Shown here piece after piece: positions 39,723-44,442 of a stretch of DNA of 64,000 bases (position 1 is the stretch's first letter; the number at the start of each line of letters is the position of its first letter). The DNA comes from Portunus trituberculatus. Its lineage: Eukaryota > Arthropoda > Malacostraca > Decapoda > Portunidae. The stretch spans positions 5,787,571 through 5,851,570 of the forward strand of contig NC_059258.1 in NCBI RefSeq assembly GCF_017591435.1. The letters are read 5' to 3'. The notes beneath the pieces were generated by a model, which made no database searches, was not told the DNA's origin, and saw only the letters and a program-made list of their open reading frames with translations. A program made the position numbers and the translations under genes.

Positions 39723-39800
<78 letters not shown>

Positions 39801-39983
39801 TTCTGCCTTCCTCTGCCAGATGCACTCAACTCCAGCAGCATAGATGAGGAAGTGGAGGAGTTTGTCCCGCCACCGTTCACTGTGGACCTGGAGCTCAAGC
39901 CAGCTTTCCGGAATGTGGAGCTGACAGAACAACCCATCCTGCAGCAGGGAGTGGAGGCATCTGGTCTGTGCTCCATCATGTGA
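5695..39983 (+). CDS. PCF11: Pre-mRNA cleavage complex 2 protein Pcf11 (5' partial, 18 exons)
   Basis: Pcf11 is the cleavage factor II subunit that binds the Ser2-phosphorylated RNA polymerase II tail. It couples mRNA 3'-end cleavage to transcription termination in the nucleus. Exons: 5695-5820, 9576-9776, 13084-13236, 15152-15193, 17574-17666 (weak), 20821-21694, 27677-27854, 28432-28778, 29002-29231, 29515-29803, 30074-31772, 32108-32334, 32930-33156, 33603-33906, 34094-34194, 35690-35794, 38215-38521, 39820-39983. All phases agree; the sum is 5667 bases (1888 residues plus stop), against about 1555 residues for the human protein. In visible numbering: CID 1-109, helix 110-160, SRDPRL repeats from about 225, poly-Q near 800-840, RGG box 845-935, beta-repeat domain to about 1180, zinc fingers near 1426 and 1521. 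The N-terminal CID helices, normally some 45 residues, are missing and must lie upstream. Orthology is certain; the fifth exon is doubtful. Confidence 0.95.
5830..6418 (-). mobile_element. LINE-1-family 3' fragment, minus strand
   Basis: Reads on the minus strand as the reverse transcriptase C-terminal part of the subfamily seen at 47656-50094 and ends in CAACTAGGTAAATA at 5830-5850. The frame is broken. Its 5' truncation point abuts the (GT)n tract at 6419. Confidence 0.75.
6419..6471 (+). repeat. (GT)n microsatellite between two LINE copies
   Basis: About 26 GT units followed by GTAT units. On the minus strand it is the AC tail of the LINE copy at 6472-7483 and the 5' flank of the copy at 5830-6418. 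Confidence 0.95.
6472..7483 (-). mobile_element. LINE-1-family reverse transcriptase fragment, minus strand
   Basis: A minus-strand frame at 7393-6866 encodes YINDMPEGVNSYINLFADD, containing the catalytic FADD box of a non-LTR reverse transcriptase. The frame then shifts, and the C-terminal part continues at 6912-6646. The element is 5'-truncated at about 7483, where it meets a short GT tract. It ends 3' with the GGCCCTGTAAAACTACAACT block and AGGTAAATA, then (AC)n on its own strand. It is a pseudogene copy. Confidence 0.85.
7484..7611 (-). mobile_element. SINE-1 3' end, minus strand, in GT repeats
   Basis: Bases 7501-7573 are the complement of the SINE-1 end (GCAGCAGATCAAACAGTGAA). It lies between a short GT tract at 7484-7500 and a longer one at 7573-7611. 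Its tail directly faces the truncated 5' end of the LINE at 7483. Confidence 0.7.
7640..8735 (-). mobile_element. Second-type non-LTR reverse transcriptase fragment
   Basis: On the minus strand the region 8735-8530 reads GVAQDSILGPILFLIYISD, an RT motif, then VYGDD in place of the catalytic box, then a helical segment KVSNWMKVNKLKLNVNKTH. Toward 7990 a degraded C-terminus (SIVLVPVCNSL) follows. Frames are interrupted. It differs clearly from the LINE-1 family. Confidence 0.65.
9097..9131 (+). repeat. (GA)n microsatellite
   Basis: About 18 GA units, followed by ACACACAACCAAACC. Confidence 0.95.
9220..9298 (+). repeat. (CA)n microsatellite, 5' flank of a LINE fragment
   Basis: About 39 CA units, ending exactly where the LINE fragment 9299-9490 starts. 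Confidence 0.97.
9299..9490 (+). mobile_element. LINE-1-family 3' fragment embedded in (AC)n
   Basis: Encodes the last residues of the RT ORF (FPQRCIETWNSLDEEVVSA) and the 3' end GGCCCTGTAAAACTACAACT AGGTAAAT. (CA)n lies immediately before it and (AC)n immediately after (9491-9537). It is severely 5'-truncated. Confidence 0.85.
9576..9776 (+). CDS. PCF11: Pcf11 exon: end of CID
   Basis: Sixty-seven codons, phase 0, between CTTAG and GTAAGT. It encodes the last CID helix with TRKKLYELRTTWNEVFP and then LYGLDVKVQAIDPAWPLP and a short PNIHINPNIIK linker. The same order occurs in vertebrate Pcf11 (RSTWDEIFP, YALDVRVNSLDPAWP). Confidence 0.96.
9826..10160 (-). mobile_element. LINE-2-family 3' fragment, minus strand
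   Basis: Matches the minus-strand element at 54880-55243 block by block: CTAGTTCCCT, TGTCTTGAAA, AATGCAGAAGCAGGCAGGGA and the GGTGAATG...GAGAGTACTGGTTAAC unit. On the minus strand the CAGGGAGT block encodes the LWNSLPA motif typical of LINE C-termini. It leads into the tandem expansion at 10905-11830. Confidence 0.65.
10161..10904. other. Intronic sequence between parts of a LINE-2 minisatellite
   Basis: No exon and no recognisable domain. Frames near 10465-10705 lack Met-to-splice support. It may be an insertion splitting the repeat units at 10040-10150 from those at 10905 onward. Confidence 0.35.
10905..11830. repeat. 56-59 bp minisatellite derived from a LINE-2 segment
   Basis: About a dozen imperfect units, recognisable by AGAGAGGTGGACAGAATAGT and then GAGTACTGGTTAACCCTTGC. 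The same segment occurs once in the LINE-2 copy at 54880-55243, where it encodes VNQYSQSF on the minus strand. The last unit, at 11818, continues into GAGAGGAAGAAAAAAGTC, just as the single-copy element does after its unit. The array is therefore an internal expansion of one element. Confidence 0.75.
11570..11745 (+). mobile_element. SINE-4 copy inside the minisatellite
   Basis: A 170-base insertion splitting the repeat array. It carries a B-box-like GGTTCGACTCC near 11597 and matches 4950-5105 in the opposite orientation. A tRNA-derived SINE is the simplest reading. Confidence 0.5.
12440..12962. repeat. 22-24 bp minisatellite (CAGTAATGGGTGCAGGAGTC)
   Basis: About 20 imperfect units alternating CCTCACAGTAATGGGTGCAG and CCACAGTAATGGGTGCAG, with some units reading GATGTGAATGGGTG. 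The array ends about 120 bases before a Pcf11 exon. Open frames across it on both strands are artefacts of the repeat. Confidence 0.9.
13084..13236 (+). CDS. PCF11: Pcf11 exon: charged helix after the CID
   Basis: Fifty-one codons, phase 0, between CCGCCAG and GTAAGG. It encodes a Ser/Thr linker and then a long Lys/Glu/Leu coiled-coil-like helix (LKREEELLALERKKLMLEKK). Human Pcf11 has a Gln/Leu/Lys helix at the same place. Confidence 0.93.
13244..13490. repeat. About 95 bp tandem repeat, 2.5 copies
   Basis: Three successive blocks with GAGAGAATATTTGATGATAC and then TCAAGAAGAAAAAAACTGAC, right behind the exon's donor site. Confidence 0.8.
13496..14525. mobile_element. Non-autonomous DNA transposon with pogo/mariner-like ends
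   Basis: The left end TAGTGGTATCTCACCATAAC and the right end GCTATGGTGAGGTACCACAG are inverted repeats of about 20 bases, next to TA dinucleotides. The inner flanks are also loosely inverted (GTCCATTACTGTG against CTGTAATGGCAAA-like). No transposase frame is seen in the 1 kb interior. The superfamily is inferred from the ends only. Confidence 0.5.
14526..15151. other. Intronic sequence
   Basis: AT-rich, no exon found. Bases 14860-15020 weakly resemble the dispersed repeat at 52990-53340 and 57640-58000 (TTCTTTTAGTAAACTAGAAA and then CCATAGAAATGTCCTTAAAA). Confidence 0.4.
15152..15193 (+). CDS. PCF11: Pcf11 micro-exon
   Basis: A 42-base, 14-codon exon (SRQTKGDTETEKPV), phase 0 at both ends, between TTGACAG and GTGAGT. 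No family motif is present. Support comes from good splice sites and frame agreement with the exons on both sides. Confidence 0.75.
15194..17573. other. Pcf11 intron with GT tracts and a tandem repeat
   Basis: Holds (GT)n at 15332-15379 and 16360-16422 and about three copies of a 107-base tandem unit at 15890-16200 (GAGGTTGTGTGTGTGTTGA and GTGAGAATGA blocks). (GT)n at 17491-17544 lies just upstream of the possible exon at 17574. No coding exon is seen. Confidence 0.6.
17574..17666 (+). CDS. PCF11: Possible Pcf11 exon with a weak donor
   Basis: Thirty-one codons (NEDPSISSERRSQFLRSYKI and on to DEESK), phase 0 at both ends, after CTCTGACAG. Charged composition and phase agree with the neighbouring exons. 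The donor AAG/GTCCTT is poor. An alternative end at 17696 (CGC/GTATAC) would also keep the frame, adding 10 codons. It may be an alternative cassette exon or not real. Skipping it leaves the frame intact. Confidence 0.45.
17699..17787 (+). repeat. (AC)n microsatellite
   Basis: About 44 AC units, directly 3' of the possible exon at 17574. Confidence 0.98.
17788..20820. other. Large Pcf11 intron without recognised features
   Basis: AT-rich. The part from about 20040 to 20780 is rich in GATGATGGTGAGGATGAGA-like purine/TG runs on the plus strand. No exon or transposon end was recognised. Frames such as the minus-strand one at 18899-19264 show no domain and no splice support. Confidence 0.5.
20821..21694 (+). 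CDS. PCF11: Pcf11 exon: SRDPRL repeats and basic/Ser-rich region
   Basis: An 874-base exon, phase 0 in and phase 1 out (CCC G/GTGAGT). It opens VPNIHLDPRRVYQVLPLVAA, then carries four SRDPR-[LR] units plus LDPRR and QDPRS within about 90 residues. A nearly pure Lys/Glu run, a poly-Ser/Lys region and Thr/Ser runs follow, and it ends with an Arg/acidic segment (RRRSQRMYKKREESPDD). Human Pcf11 carries RDPRL motifs in the corresponding disordered region. The whole exon is predicted to be disordered. Confidence 0.95.
21695..24959. other. Pcf11 intron
   Basis: Contains (GT)n at 23850-23916 and 24640-24666. No exon or transposon end is recognised. The frame running past 21694 is read-through of the previous exon. 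Confidence 0.5.
24960..25052 (+). repeat. (ACC)n and (AC)n microsatellite, 5' flank of a SINE
   Basis: Six ACC units followed by about 37 AC units that end at the SINE-1 fragment at 25053. Confidence 0.97.
25053..25250 (+). mobile_element. SINE-1 copy, 5' truncated
   Basis: Starts in the SINE body (TTTCACGTGTAGG) and runs through CACCTAGCAGTGAGTAGGTA, TCTCAGGCCTATCCGAAGAT and GCAGCAGATCAAACAGTGAA. (AC)n continues at 25251-25276. The tRNA-like head is missing. Confidence 0.85.
25503..25966 (-). mobile_element. Penelope-like element end, minus-oriented arm
   Basis: About 460 bases that are an inverted copy of 25987-26200 plus 26887-27116, separated from the other arm by a 20-base loop (25967-25986). 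The arm holds a decayed coding part and an outer noncoding part with the AGTGGGTGGTAGGAAACAAA end. See the other arm for the family evidence. Confidence 0.6.
25987..27116 (+). mobile_element. Penelope-like element end, plus-oriented arm, split by a Harbinger insertion
   Basis: Bases 26025-26190 translate, with frame breaks, to YKYDLKQHKMTNSLVVHVDP, GHLPDW and a KLVESAYIETSTTTNHK-like end. That order (H...NSLVVH...GHLPDW...ESAYI) matches the end of the GIY-YIG endonuclease region of Penelope-like retroelements. After the Harbinger insertion the arm continues at 26887 with the noncoding end, including a hammerhead-like core near 27020. The two arms form a large inverted repeat. Confidence 0.6.
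26201..26886 (+). mobile_element. PIF/Harbinger element, internally deleted
   Basis: Ends GGCTGCATTTACGCCAAG and CTTGGTGTAAACACAGCT are inverted repeats flanked by TAA on both sides, the three-base target typical of PIF/Harbinger. Inside, 26395-26625 encodes the N-terminal part of a Harbinger-type transposase (WMHELKTKR...EKFYNFFRMTHENFKKLLEL...VEKRMAF). It stops at a poly-T run at 26627, and the catalytic part is missing. Confidence 0.75.
27117..27676. other. Pcf11 intron end with an (AC)n tract at the acceptor
   Basis: No features until (AC)n at 27630-27669, which lies immediately before the acceptor TTACCAG of the next exon. Confidence 0.6.
27677..27854 (+). CDS. PCF11: Pcf11 exon, two in-frame acceptors
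   Basis: A 178-base exon, entering with two bases and leaving after two (GAC AA/GTGAGT). It encodes GDPKSCQNEAIFPVSAKKVD and on to DTDYRQFTSPP and DCLID. A second acceptor TGTTTCAG at 27721 is also in frame and has the better pyrimidine tract. It would remove 15 residues. A DYRQ motif recurs in the next exon. Confidence 0.85.
28432..28778 (+). CDS. PCF11: Pcf11 exon: Pro-rich linker
   Basis: A 347-base exon between CTCCACAG and GTGAGT. It starts LFSKEDVDYRQLLPQPG, continues with a Pro/Lys/Asp linker and ends in SFNSPHAASWEKFRQKNPVF. No named domain. Phases agree on both sides. Confidence 0.9.
29002..29231 (+). CDS. PCF11: Pcf11 exon: Pro/Gly-rich linker
   Basis: A 230-base exon after TTTCCAG, encoding SERDFSPTHGDQDMPFCGGT, a PFPGMPFKDPHG segment and a charged end (FEEEERRGHFGRNKAAQENF). 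The donor is AAG/GTGTGTGTATG, a GTGTGT-type site at the start of a short GT run. Confidence 0.9.
29515..29803 (+). CDS. PCF11: Pcf11 exon: conserved helix plus poly-Q
   Basis: Starts VILEQAQEQRDRGEISELQY and continues to NQLRLFTEQEQIREARER. It lines up with the human segment running from a TSERLASGEITQDDF block to RQLFQYQEG, a conserved helical pair. Then follows a Gln tract of about 40 residues (29668-29788) broken by a single Pro, coded by mixed CAG and CAA. The exon leaves in phase 1. Confidence 0.95.
29668..29788 (+). repeat. CAG/CAA repeat coding poly-Gln
   Basis: About 40 codons: pure CAG at the start, a CAA run of about nine in the middle, then CAG again. Lies inside a Pcf11 exon. On the minus strand it gives spurious poly-Leu, poly-Cys and poly-Ala frames. 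Confidence 0.97.
30074..31772 (+). CDS. PCF11: Pcf11 exon: RGG box and beta-repeat domain
   Basis: The largest exon, 1699 bases, phase 1 in and phase 2 out (CGC AA/GTAAGT). The first 90 residues are an RGG/RG-rich, probably RNA-binding, region. A roughly 200-residue block follows, with strands each ending in a DG or GK turn (TIDGETHR, LMLDGRGYQC, VYLDGKPP, FNIDGKPF). Next come FRRFLRFTSLPPG, a long Pro/Met-rich stretch, and then IDLSALLEDLTRKGLIG, which matches the human VNELFSKLLKTGILK helix before the zinc fingers. Confidence 0.96.
32108..32334 (+). CDS. PCF11: Pcf11 exon: first zinc finger (Clp1-binding region)
   Basis: A 227-base exon after GACGCAG. It carries GMQCSSCGLRY, then YSHHLDWHFRQN, giving a C-x2-C...H-x3/4-H zinc site near residues 1426-1448 of the visible chain. 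FSVPDWLQYEEIEDVEER follows. Human Pcf11 has CYSCGMRF, DHLDWHYRQN and EFEEIADLEER in the same order. This C-terminal region is known to contact Clp1. Confidence 0.97.
32636..32852. mobile_element. TTAA-flanked MITE (piggyBac-like ends)
   Basis: Begins TTAACCCGTTCAGTACGG and ends TAGTACTGAAGGGGCTAA. About 217 bases, closely similar throughout to 44443-44656. The right TTAA is mutated to CTAA. It lies in the intron between the two zinc-finger exons. Confidence 0.75.
32930..33156 (+). CDS. PCF11: Pcf11 exon: second zinc finger
   Basis: A 227-base exon after TTGTTGCAG, phase 1 in, phase 0 out with donor AGG/GTTAGT. It encodes GICPACHDTFSQFFHQETEE, then WRYHNAIQVEGINYHPGCHQ. This matches the human CEICQEQFEQYW...WHLKNAIRVDGKIYHPSCY finger. 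An acidic linker precedes it. Confidence 0.96.
33603..33906 (+). CDS. PCF11: Pcf11 exon: charged tail with poly-Thr
   Basis: Phase 0 in, phase 1 out (CCA G/GTAAAG). Nearly all Lys/Glu/Asp, then four Ala and about 18 Thr coded by (ACA)n at 33777-33837, then NGEEMDTTP. The acceptor TGATAG is short of pyrimidines, but the frame agrees with both neighbours. Confidence 0.85.
34094..34194 (+). CDS. PCF11: Pcf11 exon with IKEEP motif
   Basis: A 101-base exon between TCTTGCAG and GTAAGG. It encodes PAEMQLPIRIKEEPVDVEEE, carrying an I-K-E-E SUMO-attachment consensus. Human Pcf11 has VKEERID and EIKTEND motifs in its C-terminal tail. A short (AC)n follows the donor at 34202-34226. Confidence 0.88.
34380..34430 (+). 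repeat. (CT)n microsatellite
   Basis: About 25 CT units in an intron. Confidence 0.97.
35011..35281 (+). mobile_element. SINE-3 copy
   Basis: Starts CGGTGGCATAGTGGATAAA (A-box-like), with B-box-like GGTTCAAATCC near 35068. The body is shared with 2861-3155 and with 41430-41720 (minus), including CACTAATGGGTGGAAGCTGA. It ends in (AT)n at 35281-35355. Confidence 0.75.
35281..35355 (+). repeat. (AT)n microsatellite at a SINE tail
   Basis: About 37 AT units following the SINE-3 end. Confidence 0.97.
35690..35794 (+). CDS. PCF11: Pcf11 exon with IKQE and IKEEP motifs
   Basis: Thirty-five codons, phase 0 at both ends, after TCCCTCCAG. It encodes GGVTIKQEIKEEPADDVFDS and a DPNFHETGE end, with two overlapping I-K-x-E SUMO consensus sites. 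The donor GAG/GTTAAT is weak, but the frame joins the next exon without a break. Confidence 0.82.
35960..36305. repeat. About 115 bp tandem repeat, three diverged copies
   Basis: Each copy has a block like GGTTAGCTGGTGGTCTTTT, then CTGTAACTCACTATA, then an AT-rich part. It is intronic, and no function is suggested. Confidence 0.6.
37211..37423. mobile_element. TTAA-flanked MITE, second subfamily
   Basis: Begins TTAACCCTTTCACTGC and ends GCAGTGAAGGGATTAA, about 213 bases. The ends are near-perfect inverted repeats. The interior differs from the copies at 32636 and 44443, so this is a sister family with the same piggyBac-type ends. Confidence 0.7.
37738..37818 (+). repeat. (AC)n microsatellite, 5' flank of a LINE fragment
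   Basis: About 40 AC units ending where the LINE fragment begins. Confidence 0.98.
37819..38118 (+). mobile_element. LINE-1-family 3' fragment embedded in (AC)n
   Basis: Encodes about 80 residues of the RT C-terminus (VDNEKLILRKEYDIRSTRSH and on to SFKEKLDKCRYGDG) and the 3' end CTACAACTAGGTAAAC. (AC)n lies on both sides (37738-37818 and 38117-38158). The upstream (AC)n also gives a fused spurious frame with His-Thr repeats. Confidence 0.88.
38215..38521 (+). CDS. PCF11: Pcf11 exon: acidic tail
   Basis: Phase 0 in, phase 1 out (AGA G/GTAAGA), after TCCTGCCAG. It encodes EEGEGRASEDDIEEMEQLWE, an ITKIKLNISKPI strand-like segment and an Asn/Ser-rich end before ERKKR. Confidence 0.9.
39075..39132 (+). 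repeat. (AC)n microsatellite, 5' flank of a LINE fragment
   Basis: About 29 AC units ending at a LINE fragment. Confidence 0.97.
39133..39322 (+). mobile_element. LINE-1-family 3' fragment embedded in (AC)n
   Basis: Encodes KEDLELVTEAGRTRGHVK and WNALSDKVVTAHNVHNFKEK, then ends ACAACTAGGTAAAT before AC repeats. It is the subfamily of 47656-50094, with a deletion removing the FPHRMVE segment. A SINE follows at 39340. Confidence 0.88.
39340..39632 (+). mobile_element. SINE-1, full-length, tRNA-Val-like head
   Basis: The head 39340-39412 folds as a tRNA: acceptor CCCGG/CCGGG, A box GTAGCTCAGTGG, anticodon arm CTGGC-TTCACAA-GCCAG (anticodon CAC, valine type) and B box GGTTTGATTCC. A body of about 220 bases follows, ending GCAGCAGATCAAACAGTGAA. 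This is a SINE and not a functional tRNA gene, because the head is fused to a body repeated five more times here. Confidence 0.85.
39725..39797 (+). repeat. (AC)n microsatellite before the last Pcf11 exon
   Basis: About 36 AC units, 22 bases upstream of the acceptor at 39818. Confidence 0.98.
39820..39983 (+). CDS. PCF11: Pcf11 terminal exon, C-terminus CSIM
   Basis: A 164-base terminal exon after CTCTGCCAG. It encodes DEEVEEFVPPPFTVDLELKP, AFRNVELTEQPILQQ and finally GLCSIM before TGA. The last four residues fit a CaaX box, and the exact tetrapeptide is that of prelamin A. Human Pcf11 ends differently, in VESV. Confidence 0.93.
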
Positions 39984-41240
39984 GGCCACCAGTGTCACAG
40001 AGGGTGGACTAGTTGGTGCTGGTGGCTGGATGAGGAATATAGTGTTGGTGAGGTGGAAGGTGGAGTGCATTGTGGTTCCTGGCGTTAGTGGAGTCACTGA
40101 GTTGGTGCTGTGATTTATGTGTCTGTTGCTCTGTTGGTTTGAGAAATTTTGCATTAGGTTTGTATTTTATGGTGTGTAGTGAAGGCAACGAGTGTTCAGC
40201 GACATTACCTGAAGGTGGTTGGGAGTGTTACAGGCTGGTGAGGCGGTGAAGGGAGTGAAGGCAAGGCTGCAGCTCCCTTGGCTTCATCTGATCCTTGTCT
40301 TGGTGGCACATCAGTGTTGTGCCTACAGAGGGTAATGTTCAGTCTTGCACATCCTTCAAAATAGTAACATATCTTACAGTGGGAAATTCAGAAAAAAAAG
40401 AAAAAAAATCTCAGGTATGTTTTCTCTTATAAATATGAAGTCAAGTATAACTCAATACAATCTTTTATACTCTTGCTAAAAACATCTCTTCTTCTTCTTG
40501 AAATTTCTCTGACACTTCTTTGTCTGCTTGAGTTATGAATCAAAAGTTCTTCTTTTAACTCTTCTCATCTCACATACTTTGTAACCTGAATCACTTTCAT
40601 TTATTTTGACACTGGTAAGAGCCTCCCAGCAGGCCAGCCTCCCGACCAGCCTAGACACTGCACTACTACAACTTATTCCACACTGGCCCTACCTTCCCTG
40701 GTGAGCAGGGTGGGGTGAGTGGCGGCGGGGTGGCTGTCGTCTGCCCAGATCATAATTTCTCAAGAAGGCGCCCGGAGTGTGGACACAAGGCACGGGCCGC
40801 CCCTCCTCTGGGTCGTCCAGAACACAGGATGCTGTGTGAGTGTGGCTCAAGTTTGTAAACTAGTATTAGCAGGATATATATCTAATATATATATCTAGTT
40901 TTGTATATTTGTATATGCATATTGTAAAATAAATTATATTTTCTTAGTTTCTTTCCTTCATTTCACCTGTGGCAGGATGCAGTTAATTCTGTGCATTGCT
41001 ATGATAGTAGTTGATGTTTGGCATTGAGTAGTACTATTATGACAATTACATTATGCTGACCGTGTGTAAGACAACCCATTAAAGTCTGGAAATAAAGAGG
41101 TTCTTGTTTCATTCAGGCTTGCCCTCAGCATCATATTATACTCCCCATGCTGTGCCTGAAGGACACTTCTCTATGTTGTCAGGGCAAGGGTTGCTGTATT
41201 GGCTTGTAATAAATGCAGTGTTTCAACATTGTGTTTTTGT
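39984..41240 (+). other. PCF11: Pcf11 3'UTR and polyadenylation region
   Basis: Noncoding sequence following the stop. AATAAA signals lie at 40928-40933, 41091-41096 and 41208-41213. A T-rich stretch follows the first signal. Which one is used cannot be told from sequence alone. Confidence 0.6.
40928..40933 (+). terminator. Candidate Pcf11 poly(A) signal
   Basis: AATAAA about 945 bases after the Pcf11 stop, followed by TTATATTTTCTTAGTTTCTT. Two further candidates lie at 41091 and 41208. Confidence 0.55.
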
Positions 41241-41429
41241 ATCCTTCACTACAGCTAGGTTAAATGCAATACACTTGTCTTTATCATATTAAAAAAGGTA
41301 CAGTTTTTCCCCATGATGAGAGTCATGGTGTGGAGACATTCATCTGGCTGGGCCTGAGTGGTGACAACATGGTGTGTGTCAGTGTGTCATGACTCGCTGG
41401 GCCTGAGTGACTTTTTAATATCCTGGCCA

Positions 41430-41720
41430 ATAGCGCCTGTAGGTAACTTTAAGAGTATTGGAGGCACTGTTAAGCTTCCACCCATTAGTGGAGCAGGCAA
41501 TTTTATTTATAGTGGTACCCATATTAGGTTCCATATCACCACCCAAGTGCATCTTTGGTGTAACCATCTGGCACCTGGGTATCATAGTGACATGTAGGGA
41601 ACGTTAAACCACTCCACAAATGGCAAAGTTTTAAGGCCGTACTTTGTGGGATTTGAACCTACGTATGGATGTCTGCCTGATCCCATGCTCACCACCTTAT
41701 CCAATACACCACTGCCTCCC
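41430..41720 (-). mobile_element. SINE-3 copy, minus strand
   Basis: Complement of the unit at 35011. It shares CTTCCACCCATTAGTG, ATATCACCACC and the B-box complement GGATTTGAACC near 41650. Confidence 0.75.
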
Positions 41721-41999
41721 TGCCTCCCTTGTGGTGGTGGTGGTGGCGGCAGGTCTGGAGCTCATGTGTGTCTGTACTACTGCCCCTGCACTGAGAGGAA
41801 ACAGGAAAGCTGGATCAGTCAGGTAGCATACATACTGTATAATAGGAGCAGGTTTATAGTTATATGCTTTATTTAACTATTTATTCATTTACTATTATTT
41901 TGCCTGGAATTTTTTCATTTGTTTATTTTATTTTATTAATCTATTTGTTTTGCTTTGCATGGATCATCAATAGCTAGCTGCCCAAATGATATTCATAAT

Positions 42000-42140
42000 A
42001 TTCATTACTATTATCATTTGTAGTAGTAGTAGTAATAATAGCAGTACTATGGCTAGTAGTAGTAGTAATAACAGTACTATGGCTAGTAGTAGTAGTAATA
42101 GCAGTACTATGGCTAGTAGTAGTAGTAGTAGTAATATATG
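42000..42140. repeat. (AGT)n-rich minisatellite
   Basis: Runs of AGT, with a 30-45 base higher unit containing AGCAGTACTATGGCTAGTAG repeated three times. Confidence 0.8.
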
Positions 42141-42197
42141 GCTATATTAGTTGTAGCCATAGCTGGCTAAAATAATGAAAAGAAAAGAATATATATT

Positions 42198-42198
<1 letters not shown>

Positions 42199-42264
<66 letters not shown>
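42199..42264 (+). repeat. (AT)n microsatellite
   Basis: About 33 AT units. Similar tracts lie at 42483-42522 and 43257-43340. Confidence 0.97.
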
Positions 42265-42267
<3 letters not shown>

Positions 42268-42478
42268 TGGAGAATCAATACTCGAGCTTAATTAGTTGCA
42301 AATGGTTGTTCAAGTATCAAAAAGTTCTACTATTGATACCTATACATCGCAGGTAATTCGTTTTAATATTAGCAAAACCTTAACTTTATAAAGATTTCAA
42401 TGTATTTTTTTTTATTTGTACATATATTGTAAGTACTTGTAATGGATAAAGTAGAAGAGGAGAGGAGGAAGGTCAGCG

Positions 42479-42527
<49 letters not shown>

Positions 42528-42718
42528 CCTTCTCAGCCTTGGTTACTCACTTCGACTGGCTGCGTCAGTTTTGATGTCAAGGGGTCCGGAGCACACAGGA
42601 GCACACCAACACGAGGCACACAATGGCCGGTAATGGCGGGCAACGCCGGACAGAGAAACACCAGCTTACTCACGTCCTTTACTGAGTCCTCAGTTCACAG
42701 TACATCACAGGGCAGCCT

Positions 42719-42751
<33 letters not shown>

Positions 42752-42889
42752 CGTTCCCAGGGGCGGGCACAACAGCAGGCAACACGTCTTAATTAAAGAG
42801 CGTGCGTCTCACCATCTTGCCTTGCACATGCTCTCTTGCAGAGCCACATTGCACTGAGGGGAGAGTCACTCTGAGAGTGGCAGCTGTTT

Positions 42890-43195
42890 CGTCGAACGAC
42901 GATTTGCGCAAGCTTCTTCTTTTTATTTATTTATTTATTTTTTTTTTTCTGGGGTCCCAGATGTGTTCTTTTTCCCTCACCAACTCTAACATCTCTTTAT
43001 CTGGAGACCACATTTTCAAAGCCTACTCCGTGATGTCACGACGTAAATAAAGTCGTAGATCGACTACCAACATGTTGGTCTTCTTTTGCGACTGCTTTCT
43101 GCAGTCGCTAGGCACCGATTTTGAGTCGGAAACTCTACGTACGTAAAATTTCAGTCGCAAATTGACACATGTGAACCCGCTTTAATAATATAGAC
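42890..43195 (-). mobile_element. PIF/Harbinger fragment with MADF start
   Basis: The minus-strand outer end AAAGCGGGTTCACATGTGTC (43191-43172) resembles Harbinger terminal repeats and abuts TAATA. At 43020-42950 the minus strand reads WSPDKEMLELVREKEHIWD, the start of a MADF domain, which Harbinger elements encode in their DNA-binding accessory protein. It breaks off in an A-rich run near 42940. Confidence 0.6.
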
Positions 43196-43252
43196 TACCT
43201 GCAAAAACAAAAAAATAAATAAATAAATAAAAATAAATAAATAAATAAATAG

Positions 43253-43256
<4 letters not shown>

Positions 43257-43340
<84 letters not shown>
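43257..43340 (+). repeat. (AT)n microsatellite
   Basis: About 42 AT units, preceded by AAATAAATAAAT repeats. Confidence 0.97.
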
Positions 43341-43343
<3 letters not shown>

Positions 43344-43559
43344 TCACATGTGAAAGATAATTACATAGACCTCAAGCGAAATAGAATTACTTGTAGGATA
43401 GACGAATTACTATATAACATAAGATAATCAAATGGACCTCTCAGTCTGGAAGTGGGAAGTGGGGTGCGAGGGGGCGGTAGAGACATGTCCTCCACGTCTC
43501 CACCACACTCAATCAACGCCCATGATAATGTAAAATGTCAACTTTACCCCCCTCTCCTA

Positions 43560-43684
43560 TGTGTGTGTGTGTGTGTGTGTGGCTGAGCTGCCACCAAGGA
43601 AGCGCCGCAAGTCTGGCAACACTGTCTGATGTAAACAAGAGAGAGAGAGAGAGAGAGAGACTACCTGCACTGCCTTCATTACAG
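43560..43684 (+). other. TTC5: Candidate TTC5 5'UTR exon
   Basis: A relatively GC-rich patch (GCCACCAAGGAAGCGCCGCA) ending in a perfect donor CAG/GTAAGT at 43685. It lies 2.6 kb upstream of the start-codon exon. Transcription start and exon limits are inferred. A second candidate donor, CTCA/GTAAGT, lies at 45682. Confidence 0.35.
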
Positions 43685-44442
43685 GTAAGTTGCAAAGATA
43701 ATAATGATATGATAACACCAATTAATCCTCTCGGTCTTCTTTTCTCACCTGCGTTGTAAAGCAGTTCATTAGATTGTACCTGCGTTTATTCGTATTTTTC
43801 TTGGTATTAGCAATTAATGGTTTGAATAAAAGTGTTCTTGTGTGTTTTGCCAAGTTAAGAATGGTAATATGTGTTGGAAATGTGTAGTTATGTCAAGTAT
43901 TTCTGGAGTGATGTTATTTTGTGGCTAGTTCTTCATTATTAATTTTCGGCAGCACCCCACACCTGTTTGTCACTAATTACATCGTGTTGCCTCGCGTGTG
44001 TTCTGGATGGATGTAGAGTCCAATTAGGTCAGCCAAGCCATAACATTGTCATTCTCCAGGTAAGGTGGTAAGAGGCGGTATTTAATTACTTTTAGGTAAG
44101 GCAGTAAAAGGTGGTATTTAATTATTTTACTTTTCCCTATCCCTGAAAAAAAAAAGGATGCCACCAGATCGAAATATTGTAGAGGTTAGAAGCCAAAAGG
44201 GAAAAGAAAAAAAGATAAATAGTACTGTAATATTTCTTAACATTTATTCTACCTTTCCCTACTCATTTCACACAAAATGAAAAAATAAAACACTTCCACT
44301 AGATCAAAATGGGTTAAAAGCTGAAAAAAATAGAAAATATGACTATGCGACTCTTTTTAACACTTGCCATATATAATTTTCATTGAGCTGAACACTTGGC
44401 AGAAGGTTAGTTAGGTCAAATGAGTGTGATTTTGAAATATTC

